Notes under the pieces: model-generated
Seen by the model: only the letters and a program-made list of their open reading frames with translations
Database searches by the model: none
What the model was told of the DNA's origin: nothing
Shown here: piece by piece, positions 50,233-59,492 of the stretch
Numbering within the stretch: the first letter of the stretch is position 1
Layout of the letters: every line of letters begins with the position of its first letter
From: Paenibacillus sp. DMB20
Lineage (GTDB): Bacteria > Bacillota > Bacilli > Paenibacillales > Paenibacillaceae
Assembly: GCF_000987955.1 (NCBI RefSeq)
Contig: NZ_LAZU01000053.1
Coordinates: forward strand, 307,967-371,966
Direction: 5' to 3'
DNA length: 64,000 nucleotides
Translations under genes and position numbers: made by a program

Positions 50233-51128
50233 ATGGATATTCACGTCAACAAAACCTGCATTCTACGGCAGAGCAGCACCAAAACCGCGCCCGCATGCTC
50301 ATCGCCTGTCCCGACGGACCGGGAATCGTCGCGGCGGTATCCCATTTTCTGCACCAGCATGGTGCCAATATCGTTCAGTCCGATCAATATACCATGGACC
50401 CGGCAGGGGGCATGTTCTTCATGCGGATCGAGTTCGATCTGCCGGAGCTTGAGCGCAAGCTGCCCGATCTGGAACAATCCTTTGCGGACGTAGCCGGCAA
50501 ATTCGGCATGGAATGGAACATTTACAATACATCCCGCAAAAAGCGCCTTGCCATTTTCGTATCGAAGGAAGATCACTGCCTCGTAGAACTGCTGTGGCAG
50601 TGGCAGGCGGGAGATCTCGACGCGGATATCGCCATGGTTGTCAGCAACCATCCCGACATGAAGGAATACGTGGAATCCTTCGGCATTCCGTACCACCATA
50701 TCCCGGTGACCGCCGATACCAAGCCCGAAGCGGAAAAACGCCAGCTTGAGGTGATCGGCGACGACATCGACGTGATCATTCTGGCCCGCTACATGCAGAT
50801 CATTTCGCCGCTGTTCATCGAGCATTACCGGAACCGGATCATCAACATCCACCATTCCTTCCTGCCGGCTTTTGTCGGAGGCAAGCCTTACGCCCAAGCC
50901 TATCAGCGCGGCGTCAAGATCATCGGCGCCACGGCGCACTACGTGACCGAGGAGCTGGACGGTGGTCCGATCATCGAGCAGGACGTGCAGCGCGTCAGCC
51001 ACCGGGATGACGTGAACGAGCTGAAACGCATCGGACGCACGATTGAACGCGTGGTTCTGGCGAGAGCCGTCAAATGGCATATTGAGGACCGCATCCTCGT
51101 GCACCACAATAAAACCGTCGTATTCTAG
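50233..51128 (+). pseudogene. purU: formyltetrahydrofolate deformylase, frameshifted near its start
   Basis: ATG at 50,233 behind AGAGGAGGAACATACAGC begins MDIHVNKT, then the frame is lost. One frame over the gene continues LHSTAEQHQNRARMLIACPD to the stop at 51,126 with no break. ACT domain (PGIVAAVSHFLHQHGANIV) about 20-95; formyl-transferase-type domain with IINIHHSFLPAF and GGPIIEQD. It frees formate from 10-formyl-THF for purine synthesis. Restoring one C near 50,256 gives a 298-residue enzyme. Otherwise translation may begin at ATG 50,295, which lacks a ribosome site. Confidence 0.8.
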
Positions 51129-51284
51129 AACGGCGGTAACCATAAGTTCGATAAGCACCGGCTACAAGGATTCCACCATCGGAAAGGCTGACATGTACAA
51201 GGGACGCTTACTTTTCGAACCATCTCTATAATGGATGCAGACCTGCATCAATGGAGCAGCCCCAAGCATGCTGCAATCAGGATA

Positions 51285-51321
51285 AACATCCCGCTCCAAA
51301 AACTGGAGCGGGATGTTTTTT
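51285..51321 (+). terminator. Rho-independent terminator
   Basis: AACATCCCGCTCCA pairs with TGGAGCGGGATGTT around AAAAC, followed by a T run. It ends the purU transcript, 150 bases after its stop. Confidence 0.9.
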
Positions 51322-51462
51322 TGCCTATATCGGGCATTTCGTACAAACTTTTGCTCGACAAGACTCGTCATTAATAGAAGAATCGGTACAAACCGCAGGA
51401 GCGGCAAAAGGACGGAAAGCCAAAGTACGCGGTTATTATCAGATGGAGAGGGGAATCATCAT

Positions 51463-53810
51463 TTGTCGTTTTATCAAAAATTATCAGGGATCCTGATGCT
51501 GTCAATCGTACTGTTCCTGACGGCGGCATTGCCGTATCCGCTGCAGGGCGGCACGGCCCATGCGGACGGTCCCAAAATCGAACTCAAGACGGAGCTTGGT
51601 TACAAAGGGAACATCAAACAGGACAAATGGAATCCTTTGAAGCTTGTTCTGACCAGCGACCGGGATATTTCCGGCGATATCGTCGTGCGCATTCAAAACA
51701 CGAACGGCATGGGGCAGGATGCGGCCTATGTGAAGCATGTTGAGCTTCCCAAGGATACGGCCAAGGAGATCACGATCGGAGTCCCGGGGTATTTTTTCAA
51801 TAAGGACAATAACGAAATCACCTTCTACGAAGGCTCCTACAAGAACGGAAAACCGTTGCCGTTTGCTTCCGGAAAAAATACGTCCAAAAGACGCCGATGA
51901 TGGGCGCGCTGATCGGGGTCTTGTCCGATGACCAGGACACGATGAATTTTCTAAGCGTTCTGAACGGGAAAGGAGGCAGCGTGCTTACCGTTCCTTTGAA
52001 AGCGGAGGACATCTCCGGCGATGCCATGCTTTTGGACGGCCTGGATGTTTTGGTGATCAACAACTTTGCTTCCGATACGCTGTCCAAGGCACAGCAGGAT
52101 GCGATCAAAACCTGGGTGAAATCCGGAGGAACCCTGGTTCTGTCCGGCGGCGCCGGATATGCCAAAACGGCGGCTCCTTTTGCCGATATTGCACCCGTGC
52201 AATCAAACGGAACTTTGGAGGTAACCCAGCTCCCCGAGCTGCAGAAACTCGGCGGCAAGCCGCTTAAGCTGGATGGAAGCTTTACGATTTCCACGGCGGT
52301 TCCGGTAAAGGAAGCGGTGGTGGACACCGCTGCTGCCGAAATGCCGCTTTTCGCCTCGCGCAGCCTGGAGCAAGGGAAAGTATGGTACGCGGCTTATGAC
52401 GTATCAATGGAGCCGGTAAGCTCATGGGCTGGACATGCGAACGCTTGGGCCTCGATTTTACGCAATGAACTGCCAAAGAACGGAAACGTTTATTTCGGAT
52501 CGCTGATGGATAATTTGAGTTACGTTCTGGACTATTTTCCATCCCTCAAAATGCCTTCTTTTCAAATGCTTCTCTGGATGTTGCTGGCCTATGCCGTCAT
52601 TGTGGCACCGCTGCTGTATTTCATCCTGAAGAAGGCGGACAAGCGGGAATGGGCCTGGTTTCTCATCCCGCTGCTCGCGGTGGTGGCGAGCGGCACCGTA
52701 TATGTGGTGGGATCCGCCGACAAAACCGAGGAGATGGCGCATACCATTAACCTTATCGAAATGGACGGCCAAGGAAAAGGCGTCAAATCTACGGCTTCGG
52801 CCTTGTTCACGCCGAGAAGCGGCAACTATGAACTGGAGTTTGCAAAGGGCACGTATTTGAAAACCCAGCGGATGAACGGCGGATTCGGCGGCGCTGCCGA
52901 AAACAAGAGCTTTATCCGGACGGAAGAGGAACAGACCAAACTTGAGCTTCGGGATATGCCACAGTGGTCTTTAGCCAAATTCTGGGCCGACAACCCGACT
53001 CCCGAAGAAACGGGCCGGCTGGCGGTAGAGGTGGAGGTTGACTCCAACGGGCAGCTTACCGGCAGCGTAGCCAATGAAACGTTGAATGACCTGAAGGAGG
53101 TCGTGCTTGTCGTCGGCGGCAGAGCCTACAAATTGGGAGAGATTCCGCGTAAAGGCTCCGTCAAAATCCCCAACAACAAAAATTCGGTGGTTCAAATCAT
53201 GGGAGGAGATTTGGCCGGACTGATCTATCCTTACAGTCAGCAAGATCAATTTAACCGCCAGCGGGACATATTGTCGAACTACAGCTACCGTTCGGGAACG
53301 ATGATGAACAGCGCCTTTGTTTTCGGCTGGAGCGAGGATGATTTAACGAATTACACCCTGAAAGGCAAAGCAATCCACAGCGATCAGTTGAACTTCTGGA
53401 CTCAAAAGGTGCAGATCGAATGGGGCAAAAACGGCAAGATCAATATTCCATACGGTTTCGTAAATCCGGAAGTCACGCAGATGAACTCTCCGAATTTCTC
53501 CGTGTACCCTCATGGCATTGAATTGGGGCAAGGCAGCATGATTGCGGAGTTCCTTCTCGCGTCGGCGAATGAAGTGGAATATTCCGAATTCTCCATTAAA
53601 GGAATCAAGCTGGGCGGAGATATGACAATGGAGATCTGGAATGCCGAGAAGAACGATTGGGAAAAGGTCGAGGGCAAAAACGGAGTCTTTACGGTAACGG
53701 ACAACCTTAAGCGGTACATCGTCGACAACAGAATTCGGTTCTCTATCACTTCGAAAACCCAGGGAATGTTCAAAATGCCGGAGCTGTCGCTGAAGGGGGA
53801 AGTTAAATAA
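51463..53810 (+). pseudogene. secreted glutamine-amidotransferase-like membrane protein, frameshifted
   Basis: TTG at 51,463 behind GGAGAGGGGAATC begins a signal peptide (LSGILMLSIVLFLTAALPYP). The frame stops at 51,898; one frame over it continues from YVQKTPMMGALIGVLSDDQD to 53,810. One extra base in the A6 run at 51,873 joins them to about 782 residues. The class-I glutamine-amidotransferase-like core (VLVINNFASDTL, then GGTLVLSGGAGYAK) lies at about 180-270, membrane spans at about 375-430 (LWMLLAYAVIVAPLLYFILK), and beta domains follow. First gene of the ABC-MoxR block. Confidence 0.7.
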
Positions 53811-54739
53811 ATGATCGAGATCAGGGATTTGAGCAAACGATACGGCGCTTTTGAGGCGCTGAAGGGCATCAGCCTTGATATAGGCCAAGGCTCGGTATTC
53901 GGATTCGTCGGCCCGAACGGAGCCGGCAAATCCACGACCATGTCCATTTTGGCCACGCTGGCGCTGCCCACCTCGGGCACGGCCAAGGTAGGCGGTTTTG
54001 AGGTTACGGAACATCCAAAGGAAGTAAGAAAGCGGATCGGTTATATGCCTGATTTCTTCGGTGTGTACGACCAGTTGAAGGCGACCGAGTATCTTCATTT
54101 CTACGGCGCAAGCTACGGCATTCCTCGTCCGGATCGGGAGAAGCTCATACCGCAGTTGCTGGAGCTGGTCAACCTCAGCGATAAAGCCGATACCTACGTC
54201 GACAGTTTGTCGCGGGGCATGAAGCAGCGTTTGTGCCTTGCCCGGTGCCTGGTGCATGATCCGGACGTGCTCATTCTGGATGAGCCGGCTTCAGGCCTTG
54301 ATCCGCGGGCGCGGATCGAGATGCGGGAAATTTTAAAGGAATTGAAGCTGATGGGCAAAACGATCATTATTTCTTCCCATATCCTGCCGGAGCTTGCGGA
54401 GATGGTGGATGAAATCGGAGTCATCGAACACGGGGAAATGATTGCCCAAGGAAAAGTAGCCGACATCCAAAACCGCCTGCGCGTGAAAAAAGTCATTCAT
54501 ATCCGAACGTTGGAGCAAGAAGAAGCCTGGCGGAGAAGCTGCGGGACGAACCATTTATTACCTCCGTCTTCACCGACAATACCGGTGTGCACGTTCATTT
54601 CAGCGGTGACGACGCTCAGCAGAGCGAGCTGCTCCGTCGGGTTATTTCCTGGGGAATCCCGGTTGTATCCTTTCAGGAGGCGCAGAGCAATCTGGAGGAT
54701 GTATTCCTGGAAATCACGAAAGGGGGATCCCGGGCATGA
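53811..54739 (+). pseudogene. ABC transporter ATP-binding protein, frameshifted near its end
   Basis: ATG follows the previous stop directly. Walker A GPNGAGKSTT (about 36-45), signature LSRGMKQRLCLA (about 129-140), Walker B VLILDEPASGLDP. After residue ~240 the frame is lost at GCCTGG (54,526); one frame over the end reads LRDEPFITSVFTDNTGVHV and VEDVFLEITKGG-like EDVFLEITKGG, finishing in an ATGA overlap with the permease gene. One C added near 54,527 restores about 310 residues. Confidence 0.8.
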
Positions 54740-55698
54740 ATTGGAGCAGAAAAATGATCAATCCCGTATTGGACAAGGAGTTCCGTTTGCGGATGCGGTC
54801 TACCCGTTCCATGCTGTCGGTACTGTTTTATGTCCTCGCGCTCAGCGCAGTCGCAATGGGATATATTTATATTTTCTTATACCTGGGCCAAAACAATTCC
54901 CAGCGGTTTGACCCTACAACGAGCCGGATGATGTTTTACGTACTTAGCTTTGCCCAGCTGATTCTCATAGCCTTTATGGCTCCGGCTTTGACGGCCGGAG
55001 TTATTAGCAGCGAGCGGGAGAAGCAGACGCTGAGCATGCTGCTGACGACTCAGCAAAGCTCGTCCACCATCGTTTTGAGCAAGCTGGTATCTTCCCTCAG
55101 CTTTATGGCACTGATCGTGCTGGCGACGCTCCCCGTGTACAGTATCGTATTTCTGTACGGCGGAATATCGCCGAAACAGCTGGTATCGGTATTTTTATTC
55201 TATTTGTTCGTGATGCTGCTGCTCGGTTCGCTTGGCGTAATGTTCTCCACGCTGTTCAAGCGGACGATCGTGGCCATTATTGTGACTTACGGTGCCGGTC
55301 TGATTATATTCCTGGTGACAGGTCTGCTGTTTCTGTTCTTTATGGGGATAGAGCAGCGCAACTTGATGATGTCGGGAGTGCAGCCGACCGGACAAACCTA
55401 TTCGTGGGTCGGCTATCTGATGGGGCTTAACCCGGGCGGCGCATTGATCAGTCTGTTCGAGCCCTCCTTCTCCAAGGAAGCGTTTATGATGCGGGGAGGA
55501 ACGATCAGCAGCAAGCCTCCGATCCAGCTGTGGCTTGAGTTTGTTTCGGTATATTCGGTGGTCATTATCATCGCGCTGTGGATCGCCATCCGCCGGATTC
55601 GTCCCGTGCGCCGGGGCAAGCTGTTTGGCAAACCGAAAGCACCGAAGACGCCGAACATAACGAAGGCAGAGGTCATACCGGAAGAGCAGACCACTTAA
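54736..55698 (+). CDS. ABC-2 type permease
   Basis: 320 residues, ATGA overlap with the ATPase. Six hydrophobic segments (for example MLSVLFYVLALSAVAMGYIY, LILIAFMAPALTAGVISSER, ALIVLATLPVYSIVFLYGGI) and the ABC-2 pattern with SERE-KQTLSMLLTTQ after the second span. Exports a substrate that the sequence does not reveal; pairs with the ATPase upstream. Confidence 0.85.
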   Translation: MNWSRKMINPVLDKEFRLRMRSTRSMLSVLFYVLALSAVAMGYIYIFLYLGQNNSQRFDPTTSRMMFYVLSFAQLILIAFMAPALTAGVISSEREKQTLSMLLTTQQSSSTIVLSKLVSSLSFMALIVLATLPVYSIVFLYGGISPKQLVSVFLFYLFVMLLLGSLGVMFSTLFKRTIVAIIVTYGAGLIIFLVTGLLFLFFMGIEQRNLMMSGVQPTGQTYSWVGYLMGLNPGGALISLFEPSFSKEAFMMRGGTISSKPPIQLWLEFVSVYSVVIIIALWIAIRRIRPVRRGKLFGKPKAPKTPNITKAEVIPEEQTT

Positions 55699-55730
55699 AG
55701 CCAAAGTAACGAAAAAGGGGGTGCGCAAGG

Positions 55731-57416
55731 GTGGATAATATTATGCGTTTCATTGAAGCGGCCCGCCGCCGTCTGCAGCGCTTCAGAGCCGTGGCTTATG
55801 CGCTTTATGGGTTGGCTGGCGGTCTCGCGGCCGGAATGCTGCTGTTGATATTAGGAAGGTTGATTCCGATTCCTTCGATGCGGATTGCGGCTTCGGCTCT
55901 TCCCTTGGCGGGATTGGCCGCCGGTTTCCTGTGGGGATGGCTTCGCCGCATTCCGGTCAAGGCCGCAGCCTCCGCCATGGACGGCTCCCCCGAAGGTGCC
56001 GAGCGAAGCGACATGATGGTCACGGCCCTGTCCTTCATGCAGGACGATTCGCCCGCCGCGCGTTACCAGCGGCAGCAGGCGGAGCTGTACGGCGGCCGTT
56101 TCGCAGCTTCGATGAAAGAACGGATGCCGTCCCCCAAACGCAAAAAGCCGCTGATCATTTGCAGTGCCGGTCTTGCCGCCCTGCTGGTGATGATGTTCAT
56201 CCCCAATCCGATGGATAAGCGGGTAGAGGCTGCCAAAGAGCAGCAGAAATGGATCAAGGAACAGGTGAAGAAGACGGATCAACTGGCCGAAGAGCTGAAA
56301 AAGGAGCTCATGAAACCGGAGGATAAACAGAAGCTTCAGGAGAGAATCGACGAACTGAAGAAGCAGATGGCAGCCCAGAAGCACCCGGAAAAGGTGCTGG
56401 ATAAGTTGGAAGAGGTCATGAAAGAGCTCGAAAAAACGGCAAAAAAACAGGAGGAGAACTCCAAAAACCTTACCAAGCTCGCCAAGCAGATGATGGATCA
56501 TCCGTCGCTGTCCAAGGCAGGCAAAAGCTTGCAGGAGGGCAAGTCCGAAGAGCTGAAGAAGGAGATGAAAAAGCTGACGGACAAGGTCAAGAACATGTCC
56601 GATCAGGAAAAATCCAAGCTCAAGGATGCATTGAAAAAGCTGGCGGAAGAGGCCGGGAAGCATCCCGAAGCCGAAAAGCTGAAAGAAGCCCTGCAAAAGG
56701 CATCCGATTCCCTGAAAAACGGGAAGTTGACCAAGGAACAGGAAGAAGCGCTCCAAAAGCTGGCGGAAGAGCTGGCGAAGGCAGCCGAAGCCAAAACCTC
56801 CGCGGACGGCGCATCCAAGGCTGCCTCCGATTTGGCCGCCGCCCTGGCGTCCCAGGGCTTGAACCTCGCTGAACAGATGTCGGCCGCAGGCCTGTCGGTG
56901 TCGGACGCTTGGAGTACCGGCGGCAGTGCCGAAGCGCTGGCGCAGGCGGGGCTTGGCGAGGGCACGGACAGCGAAAACGGCGAAGGAGGAGAGGACTCCT
57001 CCGGTGAAGGCCAAGGGCAAGGCGCCGGAGGCCAGGGACAAGGGGCCGGACAGGGCCAAGGCGCAGGCGGAGCGGGTGCGGGCGCAGGCGCCGGCCAAGG
57101 AGGCGGTTCAGGCCAGGGAGTCGGCGCCGGTTCCGGTGCGGGGTTAGGCTCCGGAGGCCGCGAATTGGTGACCACCCCCCGAGACCTTAAAGGGAGCGGC
57201 AACGTCAAGAATGACAAAGGCCCCTTGACGGGCAAAGGCGGCGAAATTCAGAAAGGCGGCGTCTCCCCTACCCTTCCGGGCAGCTCCAGGCCGTATGAGG
57301 AAGTATACAAGGATTATGCGGCGGAAGCCCGCAGATCCCTCGGCCGAAGCCAGCTGCCGGATCAAATGCAGGGGCTGGTGGAGGATTACTTCACCCAAAT
57401 CAACCCCAATCCGTGA
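55731..57416 (+). CDS. membrane-anchored coiled-coil protein with Gly/Gln-rich tail
   Basis: 561 residues from GTG behind AAAGGGGGTGCGCAAG. Two N-terminal spans (about 18-70), another near 140-160, then a very long Lys/Glu coiled coil (about 175-330), an Ala/Ser/Leu helix and a Gly/Gln repeat tail (about 410-480). The DUF4175-like layout (spans, coiled coil, Gly-rich) belongs in MoxR/VWA clusters. The charged repeats may give surface or scaffolding functions. Function unknown. Confidence 0.6.
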   Translation: MDNIMRFIEAARRRLQRFRAVAYALYGLAGGLAAGMLLLILGRLIPIPSMRIAASALPLAGLAAGFLWGWLRRIPVKAAASAMDGSPEGAERSDMMVTALSFMQDDSPAARYQRQQAELYGGRFAASMKERMPSPKRKKPLIICSAGLAALLVMMFIPNPMDKRVEAAKEQQKWIKEQVKKTDQLAEELKKELMKPEDKQKLQERIDELKKQMAAQKHPEKVLDKLEEVMKELEKTAKKQEENSKNLTKLAKQMMDHPSLSKAGKSLQEGKSEELKKEMKKLTDKVKNMSDQEKSKLKDALKKLAEEAGKHPEAEKLKEALQKASDSLKNGKLTKEQEEALQKLAEELAKAAEAKTSADGASKAASDLAAALASQGLNLAEQMSAAGLSVSDAWSTGGSAEALAQAGLGEGTDSENGEGGEDSSGEGQGQGAGGQGQGAGQGQGAGGAGAGAGAGQGGGSGQGVGAGSGAGLGSGGRELVTTPRDLKGSGNVKNDKGPLTGKGGEIQKGGVSPTLPGSSRPYEEVYKDYAAEARRSLGRSQLPDQMQGLVEDYFTQINPNP

Positions 57417-57468
57417 CCCGACACGTACTGAAACGCAAATAGAACGATAAAGAGAGGTAGGGCGGTCC

Positions 57469-58458
57469 ATGTCTGAAATTACAGTGAAACCGCAGGAATG
57501 GATGGAAAAAATATCGAGGCTGAGAGCCCAGATCGGTGAAGTGATCGTCGGCCAGGATGAAGTCGTGGAGCAGATGCTCTGGTGCATTTTTGCCGGCGGC
57601 CACGCCCTTCTTGAAGGGATTCCGGGACTGGGGAAAACCATGCTCGTCCGCACGGTGTCCGAAGCGCTGGATCTGTCCTTTTCAAGGATCCAATTCACGC
57701 CCGACCTGATGCCGAGCGACATCACGGGAACGAATATTTTGTCTTTCGGCCAGCAGGGAAACACCGGGATGTCCTTTCAGAAGGGGCCTTTATTCAGCAG
57801 CATCGTTTTGGCTGACGAGATCAACCGGGCGACCCCGAAAACGCAAAGCGCGCTGCTGGAAGCCATGCAGGAGAAAACGGTAACCGTAGGCAGCGAAACC
57901 CATCGTTTGCCGAAACCGTTTTTCGTGCTTGCTACCCAGAACCCGCTGGAAAACGAAGGGACGTATCCGCTGCCTGAGGCGCAGCTGGACCGCTTTCTCC
58001 TGAAAATAGAAGTTTCCTACCCGAGCGCCGAGGAGTTGAAGGAAATCGTAAGACGGACCACCTCTTCGCATGAAATTCAGGTACAGAAGCAGCTTTCGGC
58101 GGAAGAGCTGCTGGACATACAGCATGCAGCCAAGGAGGTGCTCGTGGCGGAGGAAGTGCTGGACTATGCGGTCAAGCTGCTCATGATGACGCATCCGGAG
58201 GAAGCTGCGGCACCGGAAGCAGTTCGTAAATATGTGCGTTTCGGCTCCGGTCCCCGCGGAGTTCAGTCCATCATTTCGATCGGCAAGGTCCGGGCGCTGT
58301 TCAACGGACGAATGCATCTGTCGACGGGAGATATCCGGGCCGCGGCGCTTCCGGCGCTGCGCCACAGGTTGTTCTTGAATTTTGAAGGACAGGCCATGGG
58401 GGTTACGACGGACAGCGTCATTCAGGAAGTGCTGAATAAGCTGGAGGGAACGGCGTGA
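57469..58458 (+). CDS. MoxR family AAA+ ATPase
   Basis: 329 residues from ATG behind AGAGAGGTAGGGCGGTCC. Walker A GIPGLGKT at 50-57, Walker B with VLADEINRATPKTQSALLEA near 105-125, sensor LATQNPLENEGTYPLPEAQL. MoxR ATPases act as chaperones that insert metals or cofactors or remodel client proteins with VWA partners, which are encoded downstream here. Ends in overlap with the next gene. Confidence 0.93.
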   Translation: MSEITVKPQEWMEKISRLRAQIGEVIVGQDEVVEQMLWCIFAGGHALLEGIPGLGKTMLVRTVSEALDLSFSRIQFTPDLMPSDITGTNILSFGQQGNTGMSFQKGPLFSSIVLADEINRATPKTQSALLEAMQEKTVTVGSETHRLPKPFFVLATQNPLENEGTYPLPEAQLDRFLLKIEVSYPSAEELKEIVRRTTSSHEIQVQKQLSAEELLDIQHAAKEVLVAEEVLDYAVKLLMMTHPEEAAAPEAVRKYVRFGSGPRGVQSIISIGKVRALFNGRMHLSTGDIRAAALPALRHRLFLNFEGQAMGVTTDSVIQEVLNKLEGTA

Positions 58459-59407
58459 GCGGGGCCGGGCATCTGCTTCCTCCCGAGTGGCTGACCCGTC
58501 TGGAGCGGCTCAGCCTGGGGGCAAGAACCCGGGTGGCCGGCACGCTGCAAGGAAAGCGGCGTTCACGCCGCCTCGGTTCTTCGCTGGAGTTTGCGGATTA
58601 CCGCCTCTACACCCCGGGAGACGATGTACGGCGCTTTGACTGGGGCGTCTATTCCAGAACGGGAAAAGCCTTCGTGAGGCAGTTTATGGACGAACAGGAG
58701 CTGATGGTCAGCATTTATCTGGACTGCTCCGCCTCCATGACAGCTGCGGAATCCCGGGCTTTTCCGGCTCCTCCCCGGAGGGGCCGTCCGGAACGGATAA
58801 GGACGGCGCCAAATGGAAGCTGGCCCGGCAGCTCGCGGCAAGCATCGGGTACATGGCGCTTTCCTCCTATGACAGACTGCAGGTCGCTTGTTACAGCCGC
58901 ACGCTGGATTCGAGGCTTCCGGTGCTTCGCGGAAAAGGGGCGGCCCACCGCTTGTTTACCCACCTGCAGCAGGCTCCGGTCGGAGGAGACGGCAGCCTGG
59001 CGGCCGCGTTGTCGGTACCGGGCGCACTGCCGCGGCTTCCGGGCATGACCTGGATCATCTCCGATTTTTGGCTGGAAGGCGGGGAGGAGGAGCTTTCGCG
59101 TTCCCTATCCCTTTTATCCGGTGCGGGCCAGGAGACGGTGCTTGTTCATATCCTGTCAAGAGAAGAATTGGAGCCGCGTCTGTCGGGAGACCTGCGCCTG
59201 GTGGACATCGAAACGGGGACCGGCAAGGAAGTCGCGGTAACCGGGCGCGTGCTTGAGGCTTATCGGGAGGAACTGGAGCGCTATCGGCAAATGCTGGCGC
59301 GGGTATGCGCGGAGCGAGGCATGACTTATGTTCTGATCCCTGACGATATGCCGCTCCAGGAAGCGGTGTTCGGCATTCTGGCGGGTGCCGGATTGGTGAA
59401 AGGATAG
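58455..59407 (+). pseudogene. DUF58 domain protein, frameshifted
   Basis: GTG overlaps the moxR stop. N-terminal ~95 residues are DUF58 (SRRLGSSLEFADYRLYTPGD, DDVRRFDWGVYSRTGKAFVR, then EQELMVSIYLDCSASM, a VWA-like DxSxS). After GCGGAATCC near 58,747 the frame is lost; one frame over it continues GFSGSSPEGPSGTDKDGAKW, then YMALSSYDRLQVACY to 59,407. One base added restores about 316 residues. Partner of MoxR in most bacteria. Confidence 0.8.
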
Positions 59408-59492
59408 AAGCTTTCGGGTTCGGTCCTCTATAATGACTGGACGGGAAACCGGCGCTTTTTTCGGAGCCGCGGGCTGAAGGAGGAGAACTTTT

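Noticed and set aside
49291..50244. Minus-strand 317-codon frame opposite nfo
   Set aside because: nfo carries every catalytic motif on the other strand; the antisense frame arises from GC-rich codon bias.
55851..57098. Minus-strand open frame of 415 codons opposite the coiled-coil gene
   Set aside because: It is the shadow of the Lys/Glu-rich coiled coil: Leu/Phe-rich low complexity, no ribosome site, and inside a well-supported gene.
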